Below are positions 17,669 through 23,265 of a stretch of DNA of 25,589 nt, one piece after another. Below the pieces are notes generated by a model, which did no database searches, was not told the origin of the DNA, and was given only the letters and a program-made list of their open reading frames with translations. The translations under genes were made by a program, and so were the position numbers. The DNA comes from a virus, in the IMG/VR virus record IMGVR_UViG_3300020419_000076, positions 1-25,589 of that record. The stretch is one strand, 5' to 3'. The stretch's first letter is position 1. Each line of letters opens with the position of its first letter.

Positions 17669-17792
17669 CTTCAATATTGAGTATGTGTTTTGACCTTGCT
17701 ATAGGGTCTGCGATATACATTCTATAGATACAATCATCTTTATAATCAAATCCCAATATCACTTCTCCTTCAACTTTATAATAACTAATCAT
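17652..17792 (-). CDS. Small protein, 46 aa
   Basis: An ORF of 46 codons starting at an ATG that overlaps the stop of the upstream 214-aa methyltransferase (ATGATTAG), with AGAGG about nine bases upstream inside that gene. The product begins MISYYKVEGEVILGF and reads as a small acidic strand/helix protein. It links the methyltransferase to the 67-aa gene by overlaps on both sides, which supports it as a real gene. Function is unknown. Confidence 0.55.
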   Translation of the reverse strand: MISYYKVEGEVILGFDYKDDCIYRMYIADPIARSKHILNIEDELRS

Positions 17793-18429
17793 CTTGTTTT
17801 TCCTCTATTGTAGTAATTTCTGAAAATAAATCCAGGAACAAATTAGGAGGAATAATACCTCTTTCATAAGCTCCTTTTAATCCTTGAGTGCCAGTTTTAG
17901 ATCCTCTTGGAGCTGGTTCATGGTGGCAATTTTTGTTGCCGTTAAAACACATGGGTCTTGCAGTAAAATCAAAATTAGTCCATATATCCGTAGGCTTCAT
18001 TCTTTTATCTCCATAAGAGCAGTAAGTAATAGTTTTTTGGTATGGGTGTTCTTTGATTACATCTAACTTTCTTAATTTGCCTCTAGGGTTTTCTATAAAA
18101 TAATACTTAGGCTTTAAAGTGCTTATAATTGAATTTGTTTTCTTGACTATTTCCATACCTAGCCTAGCCTCTTCTGTTTTTGGAGTGTGGTCTTTATTCC
18201 AATGTTTGCCTATTGAAGCTACGGAAAAGAAAGTGCATGGGGGACTAGCCCAAATTATATCTGGAAAGCCATTCTCTAAAACATAAGTGCTAATATTAAA
18301 GTCAAAAATATTACAAACTAAATCGACTTCTTCAAATGGGTGTATGTCTAATGTATAAGTTTCATGTCCTAAATCCTTTGCTACTTTACTAAAGCTCCTT
18401 GACCCCGCAAACAGTTCTAATGTTTTCAT
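17785..18429 (-). CDS. Compact C5-cytosine DNA methyltransferase
   Basis: A 214-aa protein with C5 methyltransferase motifs: motif I LELFAGSRSFS (residues 4-14), Asp28 in TLDIHP, motif IV WASPPCTFFSVAS with Cys65 as nucleophile, and motif VI FIENPRG (111-117). It lacks a recognisable large target-recognition domain and the motif IX/X block of classical enzymes; a Cys/His cluster (Cys161, Cys168, His169, His170) may bind metal. This compact type is frequent in phages. It most likely methylates cytosine at C5, but a role on another substrate cannot be excluded. AAGGAG precedes the ATG. Its first 41 bases are shared with the upstream 42-aa gene in another frame. Confidence 0.75.
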   Translation of the reverse strand: MKTLELFAGSRSFSKVAKDLGHETYTLDIHPFEEVDLVCNIFDFNISTYVLENGFPDIIWASPPCTFFSVASIGKHWNKDHTPKTEEARLGMEIVKKTNSIISTLKPKYYFIENPRGKLRKLDVIKEHPYQKTITYCSYGDKRMKPTDIWTNFDFTARPMCFNGNKNCHHEPAPRGSKTGTQGLKGAYERGIIPPNLFLDLFSEITTIEEKQDD

Positions 18430-18517
18430 TTTTTCTCCTTGTTTTAATATGCTTTTGTAATCTTTCTAAAGTATTTTCAGACAATTTCCCAGCATGTTTT
18501 ATTTTTGTTTTAGCCAT
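18389..18517 (-). CDS. Small basic protein, 42 aa
   Basis: An ORF starting MAKTKIKHAGKLSENTLERL with GGAG six bases before the ATG. It overlaps the upstream 35-aa membrane gene (ATGGCTAA) and runs 41 bases into the methyltransferase gene in another frame. The product is basic and helical, with a KAG/KLSENTL start reminiscent of short phage DNA-binding peptides. No family is recognised. The strong ribosome site and the overlap chain support it. Confidence 0.5.
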   Translation of the reverse strand: MAKTKIKHAGKLSENTLERLQKHIKTRRKNENIRTVCGVKEL

Positions 18518-18617
18518 ACACTTCTCCAAACACAATCCAAACATCTATATTTGCTAACAAAAATATTAAAGATCCTGCTAAGAAAAGTATTATGTAATCT
18601 TTTGCAGTAAGTTTCAT
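18510..18617 (-). CDS. Single-helix membrane peptide, 35 aa
   Basis: A tiny ORF whose ATG overlaps the stop of the 32-aa gene upstream (ATGA) and whose stop overlaps the ATG of the 42-aa gene downstream (ATGGCTAA). Residues about 8-24 (YIILFLAGSLIFLLANI) form one membrane helix, with Lys/Asp before and Asp/Glu after. No Shine-Dalgarno is clear, so coupled translation is expected. It is paired with another single-helix peptide directly upstream; together they could form a small membrane complex. Function is unknown. Confidence 0.5.
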   Translation of the reverse strand: MKLTAKDYIILFLAGSLIFLLANIDVWIVFGEVYG

Positions 18618-18712
18618 AAACTAACAATACCAACTGCTATATTCCAAGACATAATCAGTAGCCCTATCAAGATGCAAATCCCCAAAGCTATAGCCCACTT
18701 ATCTTCTCTCAT
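18614..18712 (-). CDS. Single-helix membrane peptide, 32 aa
   Basis: A tiny ORF starting in a TAATG overlap with the stop of the ExoVIII-like nuclease gene and ending in an ATGA overlap with the next membrane-peptide gene. After a charged start (MREDKW) the remaining 26 residues are almost all hydrophobic (AIALGICILIGLLIM...), giving a single membrane helix. Its exact fit between two overlapping starts makes chance unlikely. Function is unknown; holin-like, superinfection-exclusion or membrane-anchor roles are possible. Confidence 0.5.
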   Translation of the reverse strand: MREDKWAIALGICILIGLLIMSWNIAVGIVSL

Positions 18713-19596
18713 TAAATCTCTCTGTCGTTATCCTCTCTGAGCTTAATTTCTACAAGATTAGGAGAATTATGTATCATAGGCTCTTCGCCCTTCATAACGT
18801 CTCTATATAGCCCTAAAGTGCCTTCTAACGCTATCCACCCAGCTACTAAGTCTTTTTCAGACATTTTGAAGATTTTACTAGCATAAGGTTTCTTTTTTTC
18901 TTGTGCGACAAAGTAAAAACCTTCTACCTTGAATCCCGCTTTTTCATACCCTCTTTTGTACCAAGACGCTTGTAAATCATAGCCGTACTTACGAACAGAG
19001 CTTAGAAATCCTTTAGGCGAACAATCCATTGTAGTTTTGTAATCAACAATAATTATGCTCTTTTCAGAATAAGGTTGGGCTAACGGATGTCTAATTACAT
19101 CAGATCTCAACTTACAAAGTGTTTCTCCTTCGTACCAATAGAATGATGACTCGTATGGGCTTTCAAATACAGAAGGAAAGTCATTCTCATTCGGATTGAG
19201 ATACTTATTTGCTTCAGGAATGAGTGCCTCTTGCATAGCGAAAATATCGTTTTTCTGTTGGTTGTTAATAACGGTATAGCCCCTTTGCTCATAGTCTGCT
19301 TTCAAAGACTTGTTGGCATTAGTGTAGGGAGAGCCGACAATAACTGCTATATCTTTATCAAAAGCCTCTTGACCTTCAACTATAAGGGCATGAGCTGCTG
19401 TCCCAAACCTTAGAGCTGGAGAGTCCTCTATCTCTTGATATAAAGCATGTACTTGGCTATCCATAAACTTTCTTATGGTTGATGAACTTACTCCTGGGCT
19501 GTTGTGATAAAAGCTGTTGGTCAGCTCTGGAAAATAATATGCTTCATTCAAAATATAATTTTTATGTGGTTCTAGTATTTCAGGCAGACTTTGCAT
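18712..19596 (-). CDS. ExoVIII/RecE-like PD-(D/E)XK exonuclease (DUF3799-type)
   Basis: A 294-aa nuclease of the RecE C-terminal/DUF3799 type. Visible active-site landmarks are FGTAAHALIVEG with His69, CKLRSDVI with Asp166, IIIVDYKTTMD with Asp185 and Lys187, and YDLQASWY with Gln209 and Tyr213, in the order expected for RecB/ExoVIII-family nucleases. It would resect DNA ends 5' to 3' to give single strands for annealing, matching the Sak4-like and DUF669 proteins encoded nearby. GAGGAGGAG, within the upstream 42-aa gene, is a strong ribosome site. The stop overlaps the start of the next tiny gene (TAATG). Confidence 0.8.
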   Translation of the reverse strand: MQSLPEILEPHKNYILNEAYYFPELTNSFYHNSPGVSSSTIRKFMDSQVHALYQEIEDSPALRFGTAAHALIVEGQEAFDKDIAVIVGSPYTNANKSLKADYEQRGYTVINNQQKNDIFAMQEALIPEANKYLNPNENDFPSVFESPYESSFYWYEGETLCKLRSDVIRHPLAQPYSEKSIIIVDYKTTMDCSPKGFLSSVRKYGYDLQASWYKRGYEKAGFKVEGFYFVAQEKKKPYASKIFKMSEKDLVAGWIALEGTLGLYRDVMKGEEPMIHNSPNLVEIKLREDNDREI

Positions 19597-19708
19597 GTTG
19601 CTCCTCCTCTTGTATTTTTTGTTTTATTTCTTTAATCCATTGTTTAGTTCTTGCTAAGTCAAACTCAGCCATAGCTAATTCATGTGTTAAATCGTTTTCT
19701 TCTTCCAT
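19580..19708 (-). CDS. Small charged helical protein, 42 aa
   Basis: The first gene of the leftward modification/recombination operon: an ORF of 42 codons beginning MEEENDLTHELAMAEFDLAR, preceded by AGAGG. The product is one Glu/Lys-rich helix. Its last 17 bases overlap the nuclease start and its Glu-Glu-Glu codons supply that gene's ribosome site. It could be an adaptor for the nuclease or mainly a translational leader. No family is recognised. Confidence 0.5.
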   Translation of the reverse strand: MEEENDLTHELAMAEFDLARTKQWIKEIKQKIQEEEQHAKSA

Positions 19709-19728
19709 AAACTCTTACCTCTGATTGC

Positions 19729-19758
19729 ATTATACACACAATTAGTATATCATGTCCA
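19729..19758 (-). promoter_or_regulatory. Leftward promoter of modification operon, overlapped by palindrome
   Basis: On the - strand TGGACA (19753-19758), an 18-base spacer and TATAAT (19729-19734) lie about 20 bases upstream of the first ATG of the operon. A perfect inverted repeat, ACAATTAGT (19738-19746) and ACTAATTGT (19758-19766), 11 bases apart, covers spacer and -35, as an operator would. ACAATTAGTA recurs in right-end promoters. Confidence 0.55.
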
Positions 19759-19842
19759 CTAATTGTAATTAAGGGGAGATTTTTTAAGTTGCTCCTCTTA
19801 GTTCTAGTGCCGTTCATGTCATTCTCCCAATTTAACGGCTAA

Positions 19843-19876
19843 GGCTTCGGAGAGAGCCTAGCTAGAAATCTCTCCG
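19843..19876 (+). other. Overlapping hairpins in divergent intergenic region
   Basis: CGGAGAGA (19848-19855) pairs perfectly with TCTCTCCG (19869-19876). AGGC at 19842-19845 can instead pair with GCCT at 19856-19859, which would exclude the first stem's loop geometry. This is a possible RNA switch or a protein site between the leftward operon and the 97-aa gene. The rest of the 19709-19914 gap holds the leftward promoter and a TATAAT before the 97-aa gene. Confidence 0.35.
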
Positions 19877-19903
19877 CCCTTTCCCCTTTCTTTCAAGTAT
19901 GTA

Positions 19904-19909
19904 TATAAT
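19904..19909 (+). promoter_or_regulatory. Possible -10 box giving a leaderless 97-aa mRNA
   Basis: TATAAT ends five bases before the ATG at 19915. No good -35 box is visible 16-18 bases upstream, and there is no Shine-Dalgarno. If used, transcription would begin at or next to the start codon. Confidence 0.3.
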
Positions 19910-19914
19910 CAGAT

Positions 19915-20208
19915 ATGGCTTATAAAGTTATTGATTTCACAGAAAGATTGGGCCGACCTACTTCTCAAGAGTTGGTTTTAAAATGCGATAGTATTGTCAA
20001 TAATCATTGTGTAAGAGGAGAGTCGGAACTAATGACTAGCCTTTGTATGCTTTCTTATGCTTTGCAAAAGATAATGCAGATTACACAGTCGGAACAAGAA
20101 ACAGTACGCCTGGTTAATGAAACATTAGACGCACATTTACCTGAAGATTACATAGGCGAAGAAGGTATATATTTTACTGCTGATTTTGAGTTAGATCCTG
20201 AAAATTAA
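19915..20208 (+). CDS. Hypothetical protein before small terminase gene
   Basis: A 97-aa protein, MAYKVIDFTERLGRPTSQEL at its start. An in-frame stop seven bases upstream of the ATG rules out a longer form. The middle (MTSLCMLSYALQKIMQITQS) is a hydrophobic helix pair but not a clear membrane segment; the C-terminus is acidic. There is no Shine-Dalgarno, and a TATAAT lies almost against the start. A terminator-like structure follows the stop, so this is probably a single-gene transcript. Function is unknown. Confidence 0.6.
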   Translation: MAYKVIDFTERLGRPTSQELVLKCDSIVNNHCVRGESELMTSLCMLSYALQKIMQITQSEQETVRLVNETLDAHLPEDYIGEEGIYFTADFELDPEN

Positions 20209-20215
20209 TATTGTC

Positions 20216-20258
20216 GGGTTTTTGTCATGGGATTTATGACACCGCAAACCCTTTATTT
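20216..20258 (+). terminator. Terminator-like nested hairpin after 97-aa gene
   Basis: GGGTTT (20216-20221) pairs with AAACCC (20246-20251), and inside it GTCAT (20224-20228) pairs with ATGAC (20236-20240). TTTATTT follows. It begins eight bases after the stop codon. Confidence 0.5.
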
Positions 20259-20360
20259 ATAAGGCTTTCATCATTATTTTATTTTTTTCATTTTTGTCAT
20301 AAGAAATAGAAGAAAATACCCTTTAATACTCTAAAGTTCTTGACAATATAATAGTCGGGA

Positions 20361-20428
20361 GTGTACCCTTGCTACACACTATTGGGAGAATGGTGGGAGG
20401 AGGTCGTATTAGAATACGCTAAAACATC
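20361..20428 (+). promoter_or_regulatory. Structured leader of small terminase gene with hairpin-bridged ribosome site
   Basis: GTGTA/TACAC (20361-20365 with 20373-20377) forms one hairpin. The strong Shine-Dalgarno GGGAGGAGGT (20395-20404) ends 24 bases before the ATG at 20429, too far for normal use. CGTAT and ATACG (20405-20409 with 20414-20418) form a hairpin immediately after it that would bring the effective distance to about 10 bases. A TATAAT lies at 20347-20352 with a poor -35. Confidence 0.5.
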
Positions 20429-20998
20429 ATGGCAGATCATCAAAAGAAACATGATATAAATTACGAAGGCAATCTACTTGCTGAAAAAGATACTCCCCCA
20501 ATCGAAACTTGCAACCTGGATAAGAAACTTAATCGCAGACAAAGAATATTCATTTGGACTGCTGTAAATAATCCTAGACTATCTTTGATTGAGTCGGCTG
20601 CGAAAGCTGGCTACAAAGACCCACGACAAGCTGCAAACAAACTTATGAGCAACCCTTTGATTAGATCCGAATACAACTATCTGATGAATGAAGTGAAGAA
20701 AAAGTATGAGCTGAATTATGATAGAGCAGTTCAAGATTTGTATGATATTCGGGATAAAGCTTTGGAAGCTGGCTCATTTAACGCAGCAATCTCAGCTCAG
20801 AATAGCTTATTAAGGGTAGGTGGCCTGATTGTTGATAGAAAGGAAGTAATGTTTGGAAAAATAGATCAAATGAGTAGAGAAGAAGTAGAAAATCGTTTGG
20901 AAAGTTTGCTCGGTCAAGCTATAGAAGCACAAGTCATTAGCGATAATGCTTTAGAAAATGATGTTGTGGAAAGTTCTAAAAGTGAAGTAGAGCAATAA
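20429..20998 (+). CDS. terS: Small terminase subunit
   Basis: A 189-aa protein of the Terminase_2 type. Residues 30-75 read KLNRRQRIFIWTA, then SLIESAAKAGYKDPRQAANK and LMSNPLIRSEY, the classic DNA-binding HTH of small terminase subunits ('AA..AGY.....A..L..NP'). The middle has KALEAGSFNAAISAQNSLLR and VGGLIVDRKEV, and a helical region with an acidic tail (DNALENDVVESSKSEVEQ) probably for oligomerisation and contact with the large subunit. It recognises the packaging site on phage DNA. No large terminase gene follows; the next genes run on the other strand. The leader has an unusual hairpin-separated ribosome site. Confidence 0.8.
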   Translation: MADHQKKHDINYEGNLLAEKDTPPIETCNLDKKLNRRQRIFIWTAVNNPRLSLIESAAKAGYKDPRQAANKLMSNPLIRSEYNYLMNEVKKKYELNYDRAVQDLYDIRDKALEAGSFNAAISAQNSLLRVGGLIVDRKEVMFGKIDQMSREEVENRLESLLGQAIEAQVISDNALENDVVESSKSEVEQ

Positions 20999-21013
20999 AA
21001 GGGGAGAAAAAGA

Positions 21014-21035
21014 CAAGTATCACTCTACTTCGTTT
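21014..21035. terminator. Possible bidirectional terminator between convergent operons
   Basis: AAGTA and TACTT flank a six-base loop between the small terminase gene and the end of the leftward early operon, with T-richer sequence on the far side in each direction (CGTTTTAC on +, GTCTTTTTC on -). The stem is only five pairs, so this is a weak call. Confidence 0.3.
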
Positions 21036-21065
21036 TACATTTTAACTGCTATTTACATGATTTGT

Positions 21066-21140
21066 CTATTCATCGTCAAATACTTTATGCAGTATAAGGA
21101 TTAAAACAATAATAAAAATCCCTGGAATTGCTTCAATCAA
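21066..21140 (-). CDS. Candidate 24-aa membrane peptide with TTG start
   Basis: A TTG overlaps the TGA of the 119-aa gene in the same way other starts in this operon overlap stops (TTGA in place of ATGA). The product would be IEAIPGIFIIVLILILHKVF flanked by charged residues: one clear membrane helix of the right length. No good Shine-Dalgarno is present. It would be the last gene of the leftward early operon. It may not be translated. Confidence 0.35.
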   Translation of the reverse strand: MIEAIPGIFIIVLILILHKVFDDE

Positions 21141-21496
21141 GTAATTAAAGCTTTTATTTTTTCAACTTGAAAAATCATTTCTAACTTCTGCAAGTCTTTT
21201 TTGTTGTGTCCTCCAACACTCCATTCGCAAATTTCAGGTATCTCCCAACCTTCATCGCCAAGATAGTTCTTACCATTCTTCCAATTATAAATGTGAAGAA
21301 AAGTTCCATCTTGAAACTCCAACTCCCATTCAACGTCTGTCTTGCCGTCAGACATACCTAAATCAACCTTAATTGGCTCTCCAAGAGCATCAACTAAGCT
21401 TTGGTAAGATGTTTTAAGTTCGCCTATTTTAGAGCTTCCTAAGAAGTTCCTATCGTCAGCACCCTCATTGTGTGTAATGAACATATATGGTTTCAT
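21137..21496 (-). CDS. Hypothetical early protein, 119 aa
   Basis: The start MKPYMFITHNEGADDRNFLG at 21496 is chosen because GAGGAGG lies just upstream and because the ATG overlaps the stop of the preceding gene (ATGA). The protein has alternating strands and loops with several Trp and Gly (VEWELEFQDGTFLHIYNWK, CEWSVGGHNKKDLQKL), suggesting a compact mixed alpha/beta fold. Similar short proteins occur in many phages, but I cannot name a family. Probably an early host-interaction gene by position. Confidence 0.6.
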   Translation of the reverse strand: MKPYMFITHNEGADDRNFLGSSKIGELKTSYQSLVDALGEPIKVDLGMSDGKTDVEWELEFQDGTFLHIYNWKNGKNYLGDEGWEIPEICEWSVGGHNKKDLQKLEMIFQVEKIKALIT

Positions 21497-21711
21497 ACTG
21501 CCTCCTCTGTTTCTAGTATTATGCCTATCCATTTTACATTCCTCATGCTTTTTAAAGCTTGATTAAGTAAAGTGAAATCTTCTTGGTTATCAACCGAAAT
21601 CCATACTATCGGTTTATTGCCTAACTTTGCTTTTCTTGGGTTTAGATCCTCTTGTATCGTTCTTAGATACCCAATAGCGTTTTGTAATTGTTTTAGTTTC
21701 AAGTTCTGCAT
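21493..21711 (-). CDS. Hypothetical early protein, 72 aa
   Basis: Starts MQNLKLKQLQNAIGYLRTIQ at the ATG overlapping the stop of the 65-aa gene (TAATG); longer upstream starts are less likely. A first helix is followed by strand-rich sequence (KPIVWISVDNQEDFTLLNQA, then VKWIGIILETEE). The pattern resembles a small ferredoxin-like or beta-alpha-beta unit. Function unknown. Confidence 0.55.
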   Translation of the reverse strand: MQNLKLKQLQNAIGYLRTIQEDLNPRKAKLGNKPIVWISVDNQEDFTLLNQALKSMRNVKWIGIILETEEAV

Positions 21712-21908
21712 TAATCTTTGTAATAAAAATCTTCTGAACATTCTATTAAAAATTCTACTTCTAATAAGTTATCTAATTCTTCTTGCCAACTTTCTTCTTT
21801 TGGCTCTGATTTAATTTGATTGTTAGCAACTCCAATTAGACATTTAACAACTGCTAAAGCTGTTTCTAGTTCCTTACTTTTTCTTTTGTGTGTTAGCTCT
21901 ATACTCAT
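21711..21908 (-). CDS. Hypothetical early protein, 65 aa
   Basis: Starts MSIELTHKRKSKELETALAV with GGAG six bases before the ATG. It is mostly helical, with a basic start and an acidic Trp-containing C-terminal half (EESWQEELDNLLEVEFLIEC). It sits two bases after the 56-aa gene and its stop overlaps the next ATG. Function unknown. Confidence 0.55.
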   Translation of the reverse strand: MSIELTHKRKSKELETALAVVKCLIGVANNQIKSEPKEESWQEELDNLLEVEFLIECSEDFYYKD

Positions 21909-21910
21909 GC

Positions 21911-22081
21911 TTACTCCACTTCAAAACAACTACTATCATAAGCAAAACACTCATCAGAATTTTTTATGTACTCCCAAGCTTCTTCTTCGCTATCAAAAAC
22001 ATGTTCAAGCAAATAAGAGTCCATAGTGTTTGTAAATCTAATTCTACATTTACCTTCAACTATCGTTTCTACAATACTCAT
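21911..22081 (-). CDS. Hypothetical early protein, 56 aa
   Basis: An ORF beginning MSIVETIVEGKCRIRFTNTM, with GGAGGAG upstream and its ATG in a TAATG overlap with the 126-aa gene. It has a strand-strand-helix start and then FDSEEEAWEYIKNSDE, a common 'S-E-E-E-A' helix seen in small phage proteins. Three cysteines are present. Function unknown. Confidence 0.55.
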   Translation of the reverse strand: MSIVETIVEGKCRIRFTNTMDSYLLEHVFDSEEEAWEYIKNSDECFAYDSSCFEVE

Positions 22082-22461
22082 TATTTCTCCTCCTTATAAT
22101 TTATATCTCGTAAATCCTCTAAATTTTTTATAACATCATCAATGCAATTTCCAATAGTGATTTCTGTTCCATCACTATCTTTTGGCATATCCTTTATTCC
22201 ATCTCCTAAAGCATTTTTGATGTCATTAATATCGCATAAAGCACAACTTATTATTTCTTCAATAATCCTTTCTTTTTTTTCTTGGTTATATATCCATGTA
22301 TCTACTTCAAAAATTTCAAAGTCATCTAATTTCTCTGGCTCGTTTCCATCGCCAACCCTTTGTTCATTATTTTCTTTTAACCACTCATCAGGGTTATCTG
22401 TAAGTCCGACAAATTCTACTTCTCTATAAGAATTTATATAATCAATTTGATATATTTTCAT
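22081..22461 (-). CDS. Hypothetical early acidic protein, 126 aa
   Basis: Starts MKIYQIDYINSYREVEFVGL with GAGGAGG seven bases upstream and an ATGA overlap with the preceding gene. It is very acidic (many Asp/Glu, few basic residues) with a strand-rich start and helical remainder including NPDEWLKENNEQRVGDGNEP and a Cys-Ala-Leu-Cys pair. Strong acidity could suit a DNA-mimic or inhibitor, but this is speculation. Function unknown. Confidence 0.6.
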   Translation of the reverse strand: MKIYQIDYINSYREVEFVGLTDNPDEWLKENNEQRVGDGNEPEKLDDFEIFEVDTWIYNQEKKERIIEEIISCALCDINDIKNALGDGIKDMPKDSDGTEITIGNCIDDVIKNLEDLRDINYKEEK

Positions 22462-22709
22462 AGTTCCTCCTCTTGTGAAAAATAATCCTGGTTATCTGAT
22501 TGAATGCTTTGGTACTTATCGGAGTTTTCCATAAACTCTGTTGGGTCATATTCATCACAATCTACATCAGGATAAACTCTGTCGTTCATGTCGTGGTCTA
22601 ACTGTACCATCGCTTTGATTTCGGCTTCATTCAGATCTTTAGCTTCAATTTCGTAGTAGCCAACATAATCTGCCCTTACTCGTATATAAAATTTTCTTGT
22701 GGCTTTCAT
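22458..22709 (-). CDS. Small acidic protein with DpnD/PcfM-like strand-helix unit
   Basis: An 83-aa protein starting MKATRKFYIRVRADYVGYYE followed by IEAKDLNEAEIKAMVQ. The order strand, strand with 'v.IEA.dl.EAe..A' helix resembles the DpnD/PcfM-like small-protein pattern and also the first 45 residues of the 1114-aa virion protein. The C-terminal half is acidic. GAGGAGG precedes the ATG, which overlaps the stop of the 47-aa gene (ATGA). Confidence 0.55.
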   Translation of the reverse strand: MKATRKFYIRVRADYVGYYEIEAKDLNEAEIKAMVQLDHDMNDRVYPDVDCDEYDPTEFMENSDKYQSIQSDNQDYFSQEEEL

Positions 22710-22849
22710 TTGGCTTCCTCCTCTGTTAAGTCTGGGCTATCTACTATTTCTTTAATCATATTTGCTAACCAATAAACAGAACAATCAGGATTATTTTTAT
22801 TGGCTTTGCAAAGTAATTGTATCTCCTCAATCATTTCTTCTTTATTCAT
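22706..22849 (-). CDS. Hypothetical early protein, 47 aa
   Basis: An ORF beginning MNKEEMIEEIQLLCKANKNN, with GAGGAGGAAGC before the ATG and ATGA overlaps at both ends. One or two helices, with a Trp and two Cys. Its GAG-GAG-GAA codons near the end form the ribosome site of the next gene. Function unknown. Confidence 0.55.
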   Translation of the reverse strand: MNKEEMIEEIQLLCKANKNNPDCSVYWLANMIKEIVDSPDLTEEEAK

Positions 22850-23031
22850 GCTTCCTCCTCTATATTTTCGGGCATTTTGATACATTTAAAATCCCATTCG
22901 TATTTATCTTCGCTTCGGACTTCTCCTTCTCCGTCTTGTAGTTTTGTTTCTGCTTCCTCATAGTTATCTGCTTCAATAACTACTTCTTCAACTACTTCGT
23001 AAGTTAGCTCAAAAATATATTTCTTAGTCAT
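22846..23031 (-). CDS. Small acidic protein with DpnD/PcfM-like strand-helix unit
   Basis: A 61-aa protein starting MTKKYIFELTYEVVEEVVIE with ADNYEEAETKLQDG following. It has the same strand-strand-helix pattern as the 83-aa gene product two positions downstream ('v.IEA.n.eEAe'), so the two may be distant paralogues. GGGGAG precedes the ATG. Confidence 0.55.
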   Translation of the reverse strand: MTKKYIFELTYEVVEEVVIEADNYEEAETKLQDGEGEVRSEDKYEWDFKCIKMPENIEEEA

Positions 23032-23033
23032 TA

Positions 23034-23201
23034 TTATTTCTCCCCTATTGCTCTGTAGTCAGTCTGTTTTGTGATAAACATTTCTGCTTGATATTTATGG
23101 TTAAAACTCTCAACAGACTGCTTGGTTAAATTATCAACAACAACATAAGATTTATCTAAGTTCTGCCCCCTTTTTCTTATTACTTCTACTATACTAAACA
23201 T
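23034..23201 (-). CDS. First gene of leftward early operon, 55 aa
   Basis: An ORF beginning MFSIVEVIRKRGQNLDKSYV with AAAGGAG five bases upstream of the ATG at 23201. Its stop lies two bases from the next ATG. The product is a small mixed strand/helix protein with a basic patch. It lies directly downstream of a good promoter and thus opens the early operon. Function unknown. Confidence 0.55.
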   Translation of the reverse strand: MFSIVEVIRKRGQNLDKSYVVVDNLTKQSVESFNHKYQAEMFITKQTDYRAIGEK

Positions 23202-23237
23202 ATCATTCTCCTTTAATTATTTGTTTACTATCAGTAT

Positions 23238-23265
23238 ATTATAGACACAATTTATAGGATTACAA
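23238..23265 (-). promoter_or_regulatory. Leftward early promoter
   Basis: On the - strand TTGTAA (23260-23265), a 16-base spacer and TATAAT (23238-23243). GATAGTAAAC, the element present in the rightward promoter spacers, lies just downstream (23223-23232) where a repressor would block initiation. Confidence 0.6.

Noticed and set aside
19680-19817. 45-codon ORF on the - strand with a GGGAG before its ATG
   Set aside because: It contains the whole leftward promoter and palindrome and overlaps the 42-aa gene in another frame; more likely noncoding.
20340-20368. TTGACA at 20340 as the -35 of a terS promoter
   Set aside because: No acceptable -10 box lies 16-18 bases downstream; the TATAAT at 20347 is too close to be its partner.
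20390-20422. Ten-codon ORF over the terS ribosome site
   Set aside because: Spacing to its own ribosome site is too short to call it a gene; kept only as a possible leader in the terS finding.
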